A stretch of DNA of 64,000 nucleotides. Origin: Ashinkailepas kermadecensis. Lineage: Eukaryota > Arthropoda > Thecostraca > Neolepadidae. Made by a program: the position numbers and the translations under genes. The notes under the pieces are model-generated. The model saw only the letters and a list, made by a program, of their open reading frames with translations, had not been told where the DNA came from and made no database searches. Shown piece by piece: positions 44,728-57,760 of the stretch (position 1 is its first letter; each line of letters starts with the position of its first letter). The stretch covers positions 310,001 to 374,000 of the forward strand of contig JAOTOM010005108.1 in the NCBI GenBank assembly GCA_034440615.1, in the 5' to 3' direction.

Positions 44728-45261
44728 AATATTCGTTCACTTGCTCGAATAAAGAGATGGCAGGGTACCGCTTGTCATCCATCTTGGATTTTGTGGGTAA
44801 ATCATTTTATATGGGCTACGTTGTGCTGTTAGTAGCGACTGCTGATGTATTCAGCTACAACCCTGTGGCTTCAGGTGCTGATATGATTTTACTTCGCATC
44901 AGGGTGACCGAGGTACAACCAAGAGAGTGCAATACCGAGCACGGGCGACGGAACGTATCTGGCCAAGGGGGGGCTCTAAACCAAGAAGTGCCGCATTTTC
45001 TGAAATGCGATCACTTAGGCTACTACAAGAAAGAGATCCTCATACATCACCACCTTACAGTGATCGTGTATGTGTCTGTATGTCAATTATCAATACTTGT
45101 TTTATGGTCTCTCATAGCCTTCTTTTGTCGGGTGGAATACGAACCTCGAGGTAAATCTCTGAAATGATGGCGACTTCGGGTCTCCGACTTGAGCTTTCAG
45201 GGTTCCGACGCGATTTTTGGGGGCTTCGGTTCCATTTCGGCCCGGGGCATTGGACCCGGAC

Positions 45262-47505
45262 GACGATGCTTATGTGTGACGGCCAGCCCCAGACGACAAT
45301 ACCTGTGTGTGACGGCCAGCCTCGGACGACAATACCTGTGTGTGACGGCCAGCCTCGGACGACAATACCTGTGTGTGATGGCCAGCCCCGGACGACAATA
45401 CCTGTGACGGCCAGCCCCGGACGACAATAACTGTGACGGCCAGCCCCGGACGACAATACCAGTGTGTGACGGCCAGCCCCGGACGACAATACTTGTGTGT
45501 GACGGCCAGCCCCGGACGACAATACCTGTGTGATGGCCAGCCCCGGACGACAATACCTGTGTGACGGCCAGCCCCGGACGACAATACCTGTGTGACGGCC
45601 AGCCTCGGATGTCAGTACCTGAGTGTGACGGCCAGCCTCGGACGACAATACCTGTATGACTGCCAGCCCCGGACGACAATACCTGTGTGACGGCCAGCCT
45701 CGGACGTCAGTACCTGAGTGTGACGGCCAGCCTCGGACGACAATACCTGTGTGACGGCCAGCCTCGGACGACAATACCTGTGTGACGGCCAGCCCCGGAC
45801 GACAATACCTGTGTGACGGCCAGCCTCGGACGTCAGTACCTGAGTGTGACGGCCAGCCTCGGACGACAATACCTGTGTGTGACGGCCAGCCCCGGACGAC
45901 AATACCTGTGTGACGGCCAGCCCCGGACGACAATACTTGTGTGATGGCCAGCCTCGGACGTCAGTACCTGAGTGTGACGGCCAGCCTCGGACGACAATAC
46001 CTGTGTGTGACGGCCAGCCCCGGACGACAATACCTGTGTGACGGCCAGCCTCGGACGACAATACCTGTGTGTGACGGCCAGCCTCGGACGTCAGTACCTG
46101 TATGTGACGGCCAGCCCCGGACGTCAGTACATGTGTGTGACGGCCGCCCCGGACGACAATACCTGTGTGTGACGGCCAGCCCCGGATAATATTACCTGTG
46201 TGTGACGGCCAGCCTCGGACGACAATACCTGTGTGTGACGGCCGTCCCAGGCCAACACACCGGTGTGTGACGGCCGCCCCGGTCCAGCACACCGGTGTGA
46301 CGGTCAGCCCCGGGCCGACATACCGGTGTGTGACGGCCGCCCCAGGCCAACAACACCGGTGTGTGACGGCCAGCCCCGGTCCAACATCACCGGTGTGACG
46401 GTCAGCCCCGGGCCGACATACCGGTGTGTGACGGCCGCCCCGGTCCAACACACCGGTGTGACGGTCAGCCCGGGCCGACATACCGGTGTGTGACGGCGCC
46501 TCAGGCCAACACACCGGTGTGTGACGGCCGCCCCGGTCCAGCACACCGGTGTGACGGTCAGCCCCGGGCCGACATACCGGTGTGTGACGGCCGCCCCAGG
46601 CCAACACACCGGTGTGTGACGGCCGCCCCGGGCCAACACACCGGTGTGACGGTCAGCCCCAGGCCAACACACCGGTGTGTGACGGCCGCCCCGGTCCAAC
46701 ACACCGGTGTGACGGTCAGCCCCGGGCCGACATACCGGTGTGTGACGGCCGCCCCAGGCCAACACACCGGTGTGTGACGGCCGCCCCGGTCCAGCACACC
46801 GGTGTGACGGTCAGCCCCGGGCCGACATACCGGTGTGTGACGGCCGCCCCAGGCCAACACACCGGTGTGTGACGGCCGCCCCGGTCCAACACACCGGTGT
46901 GACGGTCAGCCCCAGGCCAACACACCGGTGTGTGACGGCCGCCCCGGTCCAACACACCGGTGTGACGGCCGCCCCGGTCCAACACACCGGTGTGACGGTC
47001 AGCCCCAGGCCAACACACCGGTGTGTGACGGCCGCCCCGGTCCAACACACCGGTGTGACGGTCAGCCCCGGGCCGACATACCGGTGTGTGACGGCCGCCC
47101 CGGGCCAACACACCGGTGTGACGGTCAGCCCCGGGCCGACATACCGGTGTGGACGCCCGGTCCAACACACCGGTGTGACGGTCAGCCCCAGGCCAACACA
47201 CCGGTGTGTGACGGCGCCCCGGTCCAACACACCGGTGTGACGGTCAGCCCGGGCCGACATACCGGTGTGTGACGCCGCCCCAGGCCAACACACCGGTGTG
47301 TGACGGCCGCCCCGCCAACACACCGGTGTGACGGTCAGCCCCGGGCCGACATACCGGTGGTGTGACGGCCGCCCAGGCCAACACACCGGTGTGTGACGGC
47401 CGCCCCGGGCCAACACACCGGTGTGACGGTCGCCCGGTCCAACACACCGGTGGACGGTCGCCCGCACATACCGTGTATCCCGGCAATAGTGTGGCCAACA
47501 TACCG
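45262..47505. repeat. 2.2-kb minisatellite of ~31-bp units, two families
   Basis: At 45262-46235 the unit is TGTGTGACGGCCAGCCCCGG plus ACGACAATACC. At 46240-47505 it changes to TGTGTGACGGCCGCCCCGGT plus CCAACACACCGG, alternating with TGTGACGGTCAGCCCCGGGC plus CGACATACCGG, a two-unit higher-order repeat. ORFs up to 331 codons are artefacts. The last 300 bases are less regular. Confidence 0.96.
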
Positions 47506-47782
47506 GTGTGACGACCAGCTCCGCGGTCCGACGTGGATCAGCGTCAGAAGTTATCTCTGAACTCACGCTAATCTCCCACGTTCAAGGATTTGTGTATTCG
47601 GCGTCCGGCCGGGCCTGTCCTGGAGGCGACTGGAGGCAGGCGGGCGGGATTAGCAGGATCAGCCGGCTGACCAGCGTCATATATGGGGGCATGCTATCAT
47701 CGCGCTACCGTTAAACCAGCCAGCCAGGCTGAATGCTAGTTCAGCCCGTCAGGACGGCAATTCTCATACGGGACCGGTTTGG

Positions 47783-47870
<88 letters not shown>

Positions 47871-47872
47871 CA
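47783..47872. repeat. (TA)n microsatellite with (CATATA)n end
   Basis: Pure TA for about 62 bases, then CATATA repeats. Confidence 0.97.
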
Positions 47873-48052
47873 TACTTTTTTATGTAGCGTGGGTATGACA
47901 AGATGCACGTTCCCGATCATACGTAAATGCATCAAGCTCTGAAAAGGGCTCACACATTTTCGCTGAATACTTGACCTCTTTTTGAGATGTGCTAAGGAGT
48001 AAAATGTATGTTGAGAGCAAGGTCTATGGTTAATAGTTGATGGCACTACGAT

Positions 48053-48128
48053 TGGTTGGTTGGTTATTGGTTTTGCGACACGTCGACCGTTGAGTCATGT
48101 AGCGTCGCCAATCTCTCACGCCGATTGA
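48053..48128 (-). mobile_element. Truncated SINE, family 1
   Basis: The tail and body (GGTTGGTTATTGGTTTTGCG, ACACGTCGACCGTTGAGTCA, CGTCGCCAATCTCTCACGCC) are present. The tRNA head is missing, so this is a 5'-truncated copy in reverse orientation. Confidence 0.85.
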
Positions 48129-48701
48129 TCTACAAATCTTTCACGCCAGTTGAGCTACAAAACGGGACAATCCGACTATTAGCTTTCCAAACACAGGCGG
48201 TCGATACAAAGCACAAGTCTGGGGCATCACGCGAATAATCGGGATTATATTACTAGTTACAGGTCTACTCCGCGCCGGCCGAACCTCCCAGTCAGATCGT
48301 CCTTCGTTCGGCCCGGGGGAGGGGAATTCCCCCCTCCACACACACCAGGTTCTCAGGAACTATGGAACACAGAAAAGGATGTTACCGTCGAATAGCCCGT
48401 GACGATTTCGGGAGAGCGCAGCTATAATATTTCAATCAATCCCGATAATAATATTTCCCACCATATTTTGGCTACATTTGTGATAAAATACCGTTTTGCA
48501 CTATCCGTGACTTGTGCTATAACGACTGTCATGCCTACTTCGCAGGCACGGACCTACATGGGGCAGTGGCGTAATTAGGATTTGGTTCAGGGGGCGAACA
48601 TCTCGAGAGGGACCGCATCTTCTTAGGGCCACCTGCCATTTTCCCGAAACTTCTTGGATCTCGGTCACAATTTTGTCAAATGACCCAGAAGATATATTAT
48701 G

Positions 48702-48705
48702 CGTA

Positions 48706-48738
<33 letters not shown>

Positions 48739-48762
48739 GCGCACGCGCGCACACACACACAC
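48702..48762. repeat. (AC)n(GC)n compound microsatellite
   Basis: ACAC, then GCGCGC with CACGCG interruptions, then ACAC: alternating purine-pyrimidine throughout. Confidence 0.95.
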
Positions 48763-49424
48763 AGGTGACAGTAGGACTGACAGTAAGGAAAGGAGCGACG
48801 CAAGTAGCGCTTACTGTGTGCTTAACAAAAAGAATGTCCTGGACAGATCGCATTGCTTTCTGAGCTAACTGCATGCCGTGAACCAACCCCTGTAAATTCC
48901 GTTGATTGATCTATCCGAGATCGAAACTGGTTAGTGACTGACGTTGATCGAGTGTCGCCCTCTAAAACCGTGGTAAAAATCGAACGGAATTCATCTCAGT
49001 CCGTGTTCAACATGATCAAATGATTACATTAAATATAAGTTACAAGTTGCATTGCGTTGTTTGTCTTCAGGCTGGACACTGTTCAGAGTGGTGCTCATTC
49101 AGCATGACATGTTAGTGGTTGATTTCGTAGGTAAACATTGTGAAGCACAAACACGGAGCGCCGCGAGTGGATGAGATACCAACAATGTCGCTTGAATGGC
49201 TGCTGCGCATACATTACCCCAGCCGTTCTGCCAGTAAAATGTACAGAGATGCAGAATCACATGAACAATTCCACCATGTTATCGATGAAACTTCAGTGTT
49301 TTCGGCTAGGCCGCGGTGTAAATGAGTGACTAGTTGTTAGCACTGTACAGTGTGATGTTCTGGCTGAGTAGGCGATGCTGATGGCCCGGTTGATAAACAG
49401 TGCTCAGTTATCACTGTTTCGCTT

Positions 49425-49850
49425 CAGTTCCGACTTACAGCACATTATCACAGTTTCGCTTCAGTTCCGACCGACTGCGCATTATCACTGTTTCGCTTCA
49501 GTTCCGACCGACTGCGCATCATCACTTTCGTTTCAGTTCCGACCGACAGCGCATTATCACTGTTTCGTTGCAATTCCGATCGGCAGCGCATTATCACTGT
49601 TCCGCTTCAGTTCTGACCGACAGCGCATTATCACCGTTTCGTTCAGTTCTAACCGACAGCGCATTATGACTGTTACGTTCAGTTCTAACCGACAGCGCAT
49701 TATCGCTGTTTCGTTCAGTTCTGACCGACAGCGAATTATCACTGTTTCGTTTCAGTTCCGACCGACAGCGCATTATCACTGTTTAGTTCAGTTCCGACCG
49801 ACAGCGCATTATCACTGTGTCGCTTCAGTTCTGACCGACAGCGCATTCAG
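49425..49850. repeat. ~38-bp minisatellite
   Basis: About eleven copies of CAGTTCCGACCGACAGCGCA plus TTATCACTGTTTCGCTT. Confidence 0.93.
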
Positions 49851-50374
49851 TAGCTTGTAGTAGAACTCTGTGAGAGCAGACGTCGACCAGGTCTGCCTCT
49901 CCCCCTCTGGCTACATATTTCCAGAAAGTATTGTACGTGGTGCAGCTTGAAGGACCATACCGAGGCTCCCGTACCGTACTGACCTGGATACACGTCAGTC
50001 CAGGTCGATACACGTTTTTACCTATTTCACTTCCTATGTTTAGTATGCTTATGTTATACCTTCAACTTGCTGATAAAATGCCCAGTATATTATTGGCTGT
50101 CCTTAGTTGTTTTGCTCTCACTCTTTCATTGATGAAAGGTACTCTTGGTGTACATTACGTTCTTGGCATCCACCACGAGCGTGGTGGACACCACGGGCGT
50201 GGTGGACATCACGAGCGTGCCTAGGCTTACGATTTTTTCCACATCCTTCTGGGGTCCCAGGGAAAACCGCGGGATGCAATTTCCCTGGACATAATCAAAT
50301 TATCTACTACTGCACTAACCAACTCAAATTAACTACTACACAGATTGTACCCTGTCTGTGTCCTTTTTTTGTCT

Positions 50375-50575
50375 GCTTGGCTGTACCTGCTCGGACGTTT
50401 CGTCCAATTGGTGTATTCTATGTACCTGCTCGGATGCTTCGTCCGTCCAAGTGGTGCATTTTGTGTGCCTGGTCGGACGCTTCGTCCGAGTGGTATATCC
50501 TATGTACATGCCCGGACGTTTCGTCGAAGTGCTGCATTCTATGTATACAGCTCATTGGACGCTTCGTCCAAACGA
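50375..50575. repeat. Degenerate ~50-bp repeat
   Basis: Four to five loose copies of CCTGCTCGGACGTTTCGTCC with a GTGGTGTATTCTATGTA spacer. The 289-codon ORF across it (50107-50976) shows no other support. Confidence 0.75.
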
Positions 50576-50796
50576 TGTTACAGCACGCTCGTATATGTAC
50601 AGCACGCTCATGTGGATGCAGCCCAAACAATTTCGTTGTTGTTGCATGCAACAACATGCATTGCATTGCATGCAAAACTAATGTTCGCGGTTTTAGAATG
50701 CTCCACTGGAATCGACGTGAGATGCAGTTTTCTGGAACTAGAACGCGCAAAAAAGAAGGACATGCGACTATGCAGATTATTGTTTTCCAAGCACAG

Positions 50797-50854
50797 CAAT
50801 CGGTATACTCATACATCTTAACTGAGCAGTTAAGATGTACGAGCATACCGATTG
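50797..50854. repeat. Near-perfect 28-bp palindrome
   Basis: The left arm starts CAATCGGTATACTCATACAT. The right arm is its complement with two mismatches, and the spacer is two bases (AG). Confidence 0.88.
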
Positions 50855-51309
50855 CCGTACACATACATCACCTTACATTGGTACTTCTTATATTCTTACA
50901 TTACATTAGCATACTCATAGTATACGTATACTATCTGGCCGGCAGCCTGTTGCATGCTGCGCAACTTAAATCATAGGTTTTTTTCCACGGAAGTCCACCG
51001 ATCCCACCAGGGGCGTAGCCAGGAATTGTCCAAGGCAATTCCTTTTTCCAAGAAGATTTTGCAAAGGAGACCCGGAGTACCTCCACAAAATTGAAACACT
51101 TGGATTTTGTCCACTATATTTAAATTAGGGCCCGTTTTTCATATTAAGTTGTTTACTTATCATTAAGGGTGCAGATCGTCGGATCCCATCCCTCCTTAAA
51201 TTGTAAGCAAGCATGGCACTGTTATAAATCAGGAATGTAGACCGCCTAAGCATGCATCTAAATACAGGATACCACAGATTCATTGGAAAGGATGTGGATT
51301 CCGTATTCG

Positions 51310-51720
51310 GTAATGAGTAAGTAAACGCTTGTAAGGACCGGTGGGCACTCGCAATGACCGGCAGGTATTCGTAAGTGTCGTATGTATCCCTGTGTCCTCT
51401 CGTCTGTGAGGGCTTTTAAGGGTGTGTAAGGGCCCGCAGACATTCGCAAGCGGCTGTAGACGTTCGTGAGGGCAGGTGGGTGCTCGCAAGGACCAGTAGA
51501 CGTTCGCAAAGGCCAGTAGATGTTCGCAAAGACCCGCAGACGTTCGCAAGGGTATGTGCACGGTCGTGAGGGTCCGTAAGTCATCGTAGATGCCCGTTAA
51601 AACTCGTCAGGGCCAGTAGACGTTCGTAGGGCCAATAGACGTAAATAAGGCTCCGCAAACGTCCGCAAGGGATGATGGACGTTCTCAAGGACTCGGCAAC
51701 AGCCTCGGCGGTCATAAAGA
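51310..51720. repeat. Degenerate ~30-bp repeat
   Basis: Many loose copies of GTAGACGTTCGCAAGGGCCC-like units. Confidence 0.75.
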
Positions 51721-51949
51721 GGTTCTAGATCTTTCTGTCTTCGCCATGGCCACCCCATGGACGATTTCGTACGGGCGTTGGCACAGCCTGAAGTTGTCTT
51801 ACATGGCACAGTCTTACGAATGCATGCAGCCTCTTCGAGTGTCTACAGGCCCTTACTCCTTACCGAATACTGAATCGACGCCCTTTCAAATCAAGTTTTG
51901 GCATCCTGTATCTCGATACGTGCTTAGGTGTTCTGCATTCCTGATTTAC

Positions 51950-52420
51950 GGCAGCGGCATGCTGACCAACAATTTGAGAGGGATGGGATCCGACGAGGAC
52001 GGAGTGCAACGTGCATGGTGTGGTGACGATTCCTGTCGCCAAGGTCGTGCGCGTGCCAAGGCCAGCGGCTCGCCACGACCGATCTGTGGCCGACGGCCAT
52101 GCGTGCCGCGGCGCCACCAGTCTGACCACTTTCACTGGGCGGCGCGCCGCCGGATGTGGCCGCCGCATTAGCCGGTGCCGAGCCGGATGGCCGCGCGCCC
52201 ACCCAAGGATTCCTGGCGCGCCACATGTCCGACGCCGGAGGGGGTGTCCGATGCCGGAGGGGGTCAGATGTCCGATGTCCGCAGCCGGCCGGTCTGGTTA
52301 ACGGCGAGGCGGCCGACATGCACCGCGACCACAGCTGATGAGCGCCGACTGCCGCCCAACCAGTTGGACACAGGCCGACCTGTTGCCGGGATTTTGAGGA
52401 CGGCAAACTGGCTTGCAACG
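51950..52420. other. GC-rich patch, possible exon, strand unclear
   Basis: CpG-rich and open in several frames on both strands. Plus-strand wording such as DVAAALAGAEPDGRAPTQGF could be coding, but stops at both ends and the absence of convincing splice sites or motifs leave it undecided. Confidence 0.2.
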
Positions 52421-53169
52421 ATTGCTGATGTGAGACCATTTTTACCAACGGCTCAACATAGAAGTGCTATTGCGCACTAGGGTAATATTGCTCCTCGCCT
52501 TTTCATTGCACGTAGGTTTGAAAAGGATGTCATACCGATCAAAGGGTGGTCGGAATATAATGGCCAGGTGTTCACACACATGTACACATGCACACTATAT
52601 ATATAATTATATATATACTGGCGGTTTCTCCAGCTGAAATTCCACCTGCGGAGAGATGCGAAAGCATGAATTCAGCGGTGAAAGCTATGCATTGCCGGAC
52701 GGACGTGTTTTAGTGGAATTCGTCCTTGCGGTGGGTTGAAATATTTATTATTATGAACGTTTCACAGAAGAGGGTCTTCGACGTATTGGACCTCACTTTC
52801 CACGACAATCTGCAAACTGGACGAGTCCATCGCTAACCACAGTGATTGACGGGACAATTTGTAATCCGTTTGGCCGTAGCTAGTCGAGGGAATTGCCTGC
52901 ATGTTCATCACGGTGGTTATATTCGCAGGAAGAATTAACAAAGTCATGAAAGCATGGGTGGTGGAACGTCCGAATTTATGGGCTGGGGAGGACACCGATA
53001 CATTTTTGGGTCTATTCGTTCCAGTCAGCGCCATCAGGCCAATGTTGCATTTCCTGGATTAATGGGGGGGGGGCATCGCGCCTCGGTGCCCAGCTCCTCC
53101 CCTCCCCCCCCCACCTATGCAGCAACTCTTCAGTAATTCAATATGATTGCTTTAAATACTACAGGTTTT

Positions 53170-53750
53170 CATTTTCAAGTATGCTGAGACGAACAGACCC
53201 CTATGAGACGAACAGCCCCCCCCCCCCCCACACCCCACTGAGATATAAGGAGAGTCCTATGGGCTATCGATGGTTGAAAGGAACGCTGAGAGCCAGCTTC
53301 AAAGCTAGACCGTCCTTGATAGCCCGAAAGACTGTCGATGAATGGGGTGGGCCTATGAGAGCTAGAGCGAATCGGACTGTGATGCTCCTGAGGCTTGGGG
53401 GTGGGGGGGGATCACTGAGGGATGAACAGAGCCACCTAAGTGCTAAGGAGAGTTCCGGGAGCTGGCGATGTATGCTGGAAATTGTCAGGTCTGTCTCGGA
53501 GCTGCAGGATCATTTTGAAACCTGGACAGGCTTGTCCAGGACTGCGAATGGCTCATGCAAGATGGAGAGAGCTCCTGACGGATGGATAGGTCCCCTGAGA
53601 GCCAGAGAAGACTGGACTTGGATGTTCCTGAGCTTTGGGATGAGCACCGGAGAGATCGGGGTCCACTGAAAGCTGGGGGAGTCCTTGAAAACTGGCGAAG
53701 GGTGCGATGAATACTAAGGGTCAGTCTCAGATATTGAGATATCCCTGAGA
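53170..53750. repeat. Degenerate ~35-bp repeat (CTGAGAGCYAG units)
   Basis: Loose copies of TATGAGAGCTAGAGCGAATC, CCTGAGAGCCAGAGAAGAC and similar. The 162-codon ORF here is repetitive. Confidence 0.65.
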
Positions 53751-53873
53751 GCCGTAAATGCTGCCGAGGATTGGGAGGGTCAGCCACTGCCACCTCAGCG
53801 GCGGCGGCAGCCCTGACGGCCACGGCCGTCCTGGCGGTGACGACCGCCCATGGGGCCACAACTGTCCCAGTGG

Positions 53874-54016
53874 CCTGACCACAGCTACTCCAGCAGCTAC
53901 GGTCGCTCCAGCGATGGCGAAAAAAGGCAGCCCAGCGATAGCTGTGATGACGGCCGTTCCGGCGGTGCCAGTTGCTTCGACTCGGACCGGGGTGACACCG
54001 GCGAAGAAGAAGTACT
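53874..54016 (+). CDS. Possible exon, Ser/Asp-rich, unidentified
   Basis: After an acceptor-like CAACTGTCCCAG the frame reads WPDHSYSSSYGRSSDGEKRQ, PSDSCDDGRSGGASCFDSDR, GDTGEEEVLYRKS, followed by G|GTGTGT as a possible donor. Acidic and serine-rich composition in GC-rich unique DNA looks like a disordered exon. No homologue is recognised and the other frames are also open, so it remains tentative. Confidence 0.3.
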
Positions 54017-54471
54017 TTACAGGAAGTCGGTGTGTTGGACATAGCTGGCCAGGCACGTTGCTAGTCCATCCCCTGTCCACAAAATCTAGAATTTAATATT
54101 CCAGCTAGTATTCATGCCACATTTTGAGATAGTATCAAGGTGTTGAAAAGGCGCAACCATATGGTTATTCCCTTATTAATACCCTTCCTATAAAACTATG
54201 TCTGAATGTAGTCGATGACAGCAACAAGCAATCGTGTCAAAGGAGATGAACAATCGTATTTTTACTGAAGCTAAAATATTTGTGTCTTCATTGGAGACGC
54301 ATTAATATCCCTTCATTTTCTGAACAATTTTTATGTTGTTGGTTGTTGTCGGCACCTAAACGGTTTGCTTTTCTGTTATTTACCGTGCTGTTGGAGCTTC
54401 ATTGCAGGTCTCGCATGTGCCACAACAGCGTGGAGTGCCTGATTTGCAAGGTATTTAACGTAATTTTCCTT

Positions 54472-54674
<203 letters not shown>

Positions 54675-55077
54675 GCGTGCGTGCGTGTTACCAGTTACCA
54701 GTTACCAGTATATTCGAAAATGGTCCAACATGTTGCGGCTTTTCACATTTTCACGTCAGGTGTGTAAAACATTGTGATATAAAATAAACACGGCTAAAAG
54801 TGGTCTAAAATAAGCACGGCTATACGTGGCAGTTCATTAGCATTCTCAATGGCTCAATACATACATCAATCCATTGGACCAGCGCGCCCTTTCATTTCGT
54901 CGACGGTCGTCCATCCTACTATAGAAAAGCACACGACTGATCAGTATATAACAGTGCATCAGTACGTAGTTACATTTATCTACCATCACTTTCCTACGAT
55001 TTCCTGTAACTGAGGTAAAAGCTCACTTGAAGAAATCACCGAAAATCACAGAAAATCACGCAAAAGACGCAATGAAA

Positions 55078-55436
55078 TCACGTATCATCTACGGATCGTA
55101 ACGCGTCCCGAAGCGCTGTCCTAAAAGTCTGGTCACAGGGTTCAACGCCTATTGAATTGAGCAGCGCAACGCCACGATAGCATAGTCGGCGACGGCCGGC
55201 TTCCGTGCGAATTTGCGGTAGCGTCCACTGGTCAGCCTGTCGCGTGCCGTAGCCGTGCATTCTGTTGGCTCGCGGTCCGATGGTCCCACTGATGTACACC
55301 GGCTCGCCAGTTATGATTGCACGTTGTACAGCAGTCACAGTGTGGAAATCAGTTAGTTGCTGTGCAGTATACCACCCGAGCTGTCTAATTGCATCGGAAA
55401 CATGATCATACCGTCGCCGTCCGGTTACGACTCGAG
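55078..55436 (-). pseudogene. LINE ORF2 C-terminal fragment
   Basis: The minus strand reads VVTGRRRYDHVSDAIRQLGW, TAQQLTDFHTVTAVQRAIIT, GEPVYISGTIGP, TLPQIRTEAGRRRLCYRGVA, LLNSIGVEP to a stop at 55078. This matches the C-terminal end found after the RT in many animal LINEs (GRRK.DH..D....LGWL...Q....H, TGEP, R...G.RR..Y......N.L). It is cut 5' by the TG/poly-T microsatellite. Confidence 0.75.
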
Positions 55437-55517
55437 CACACACACGTGTGTGCGTGTGTGCGTGCGTGCGTGCGTGCGTGCGTGCGCGTGTGTGTGTTTT
55501 TTTTTTTTTTTTTTTTA
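55437..55517. repeat. (TG/CG)n plus poly-T
   Basis: CACACACGTGTGTGCG, GTGCG repeats and TGTGTGTG are followed by about 20 T. Confidence 0.95.
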
Positions 55518-56329
55518 GAACGTACACACACATCCCCGAAGGATGAACCTGCAATTTCTACATTTAGTTCGTCAGGAGACACATGCTGGTGTGAGCACAC
55601 TGCAGACCGCATCCAAACGCCGTTTGTAGCTTGGAATGGTGATGGCAGCCACGTAAGCTATTTACGGCATGCTTATGTCGGAACAGAGACATTCGCGTCA
55701 GGTACCCGGGTAAGGAACCCTTTGATAGTACTGCATGTTACACGTCACTAAGCCCTTCTCAAACCGACTTTTCTGCTCCCCCAGTGTGCTCATGCTCCAA
55801 AGCTGGCAATGCGATGGTATAAATAACCGTACGACCACACCTGAACCATCATAAGAGGATTGCACATACCAGACGGTTTTATTCGGATGCGGGAAAGGGA
55901 AAACGTATTGCTCTGACGAATCGCCTGACGGGAAAACGATATTGTCAAATTGAAGTTGTTCAGATTGGTACCTCATCGCATAAATGCATATGAAATGAAT
56001 TATAAATGTTCAAGGAACCTTTTAAGTTCACAAATTCACGAGATATCAGTTCGCGAGCCCAACAAACAAGCCTTAACTTTCATATGTGCTCTAATTTCGC
56101 GCGGCCAAACGGAATTTACACGCATTTTCATTTATTGTGTCCCGTTTTAATTCTTGATCCATGGACGTTTATGGCGCGGATTCTACAATCGTTGGAAAAG
56201 TCTTCAACTATAATTACGGTGAGGCGGAGACAAGGTAAGAATCCTCAAGAAGAAGGAGTCCGGGGAAATGTCGATGACATTCCAGCAGATTTCCGATGTC
56301 TGCGAGGTCGGCTGAGCCTGCCAGCTTTT

Positions 56330-57760
56330 GCCGCATGTGAACGATTCTCTTTGTGTTTCAGGTCATGTGGCCGCCAAACTACAGGAAATACAAACGAATA
56401 ACTACATGCAACGAATAGGCAAATGCTAAGATAGCAAGAATGATTTCGAGAAAATATGGCCACCACATCTTGCATTGGATTTCAGAAGGCTGCGACGTCC
56501 GTCCTACCCGCCCGTGTCTCATTAAGGCCGTATGCGAACTAATATCTTTATGTTTTAGGCCATGTGGCCGCCACACTATAAACAATACAAGCGAACAACT
56601 AAATGCAACGAATAGAGAAATACTCGAATAGCAGGAATATTGCTGCGCAAGTATCGATTACCTCTAAATGTGGCTTTTAGGAGGCTTTGCGAGATCGGCC
56701 CCGACCGCCCGTTACTTATTAACACGCGTCCTGGAGGCCCTCTGAAAAATACGCGCACTGGAGGGGGAGGGGGGATTCCGCCCCCCCCCCTAAGATCTCG
56801 GCTCCTATTAAAGCTGGAGTAACGAAATTCTCAGGGTGGGTGGGTACGGTAGTGAACTCTATTGTGTGCAAATGTCATCACCTTAAGTCAATATCTTCAA
56901 GGTCAAGTGAGGTCACATATGCCAAAATCTTCTTGTTTTGCGTGGTTTGGCTTGTCATTGTTATGGATCGCTGTGGTTGTGTTTAAATGCTCCAAAATGG
57001 GCATCAATGATGCTTTGGGCATTACTAATGATGTGATACAGATGCTAGACCCGGCATTTGACCTCAGGTCACCTATATAGCAGCACTTTATCAGGTCAGT
57101 TACCTGTTCCAGTTACCGGAACCGGGTCCCCCGCCCGACTGCTCCATCGGGCGGCTCGGCGCAATTGGCTTCGCGAAGAAAGGAGTGAAGTACATGAATA
57201 TAGTATGGAAACGCTTACGTACACAATGACAAACAGTAGTTTTCAGGATGTGTAGGGAGTGACATGGAAAGTGACATCAATCGCATGACAGTCATTTGTA
57301 TTTATGACAACATTCCAGTTGACCAAGTTTGGTTCCATTAACCTGTCATGAACTTGACCTGACTTGACCTCGGTGACCTAACATGACCTTGAAGCTATAT
57401 AGCATAACAATATGCATCAAACAAGTCGCTGGTGTTGCCAAGAACACTTCCCTTTTGCCAATATTCGGGAAGCGTATCAGCGCCGATTTTTGTGGTCTGG
57501 CGCTGCGAAATGTTTTGATTTTAACGGCTTCTAACTCGAAAAATGTTCGGCCGATTTCCCTTTTTCTTGCTGTAAGCGACGCGCCGGACATTTCTAAGCA
57601 GGTATGCAAAAAATGGCGTTTATCTACCGGTAAAACCTGGAGTTATGTACGAAAACCCGGAGGGGTGGGCGGATATCGCCCTCCCTCCAGTGCGCGTGTT
57701 AAGACCGTATAAGAACTAATATCTTTCTCTTTCAGGTTTTCGAACAGCACGCCAAAACTG
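56330..57760 (+). repeat. ~195-bp tandem repeat, three copies, one holding an insertion
   Basis: Copies share GAACTAATATCTTTATGTTT, AGGCCATGTGGCCGCCA, ACAATACAAGCGAACAACTA and GCAACGAATAG. The first is at about 56335, the second at about 56530. The third is split by the TTAA element, and its right part resumes at 57703 (GACCGTATAAGAACTAATAT). Each copy holds an acceptor-like TTTCAGG or TTTTAGG. Confidence 0.8.
56723..57698 (-). mobile_element. TTAA-type DNA element, complete (976 bp)
   Basis: It begins CACGCGTCCTGGAGG and ends CCTCCAGTGCGCGTG, with intact TTAA on both sides (56719-56722 and 57699-57702). The flanks rejoined give CTTATTAAGACCGTATAAG. The unoccupied paralogous repeat copy near 56520-56540 reads CTCATTAAGGCCGTATGCG, an internal empty site. 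It is homologous to 5549-6484 in opposite orientation. It has no transposase. Confidence 0.88.

Noticed and set aside
44757..45167. 136-codon plus-strand ORF
   Set aside because: It follows the mini-retroposon and overlaps other open frames. Hydrophobic stretches are present but no family wording.
45612..46607. 331-codon minus-strand ORF
   Set aside because: It lies wholly in the ~31-bp array and translates as a repeat (HTGVLDRGGR and similar). Overlapping frames on both strands are equally open.
50107..50976. 289-codon plus-strand ORF
   Set aside because: It runs through a degenerate repeat and a palindrome, has no motif, and alternative frames are also open.
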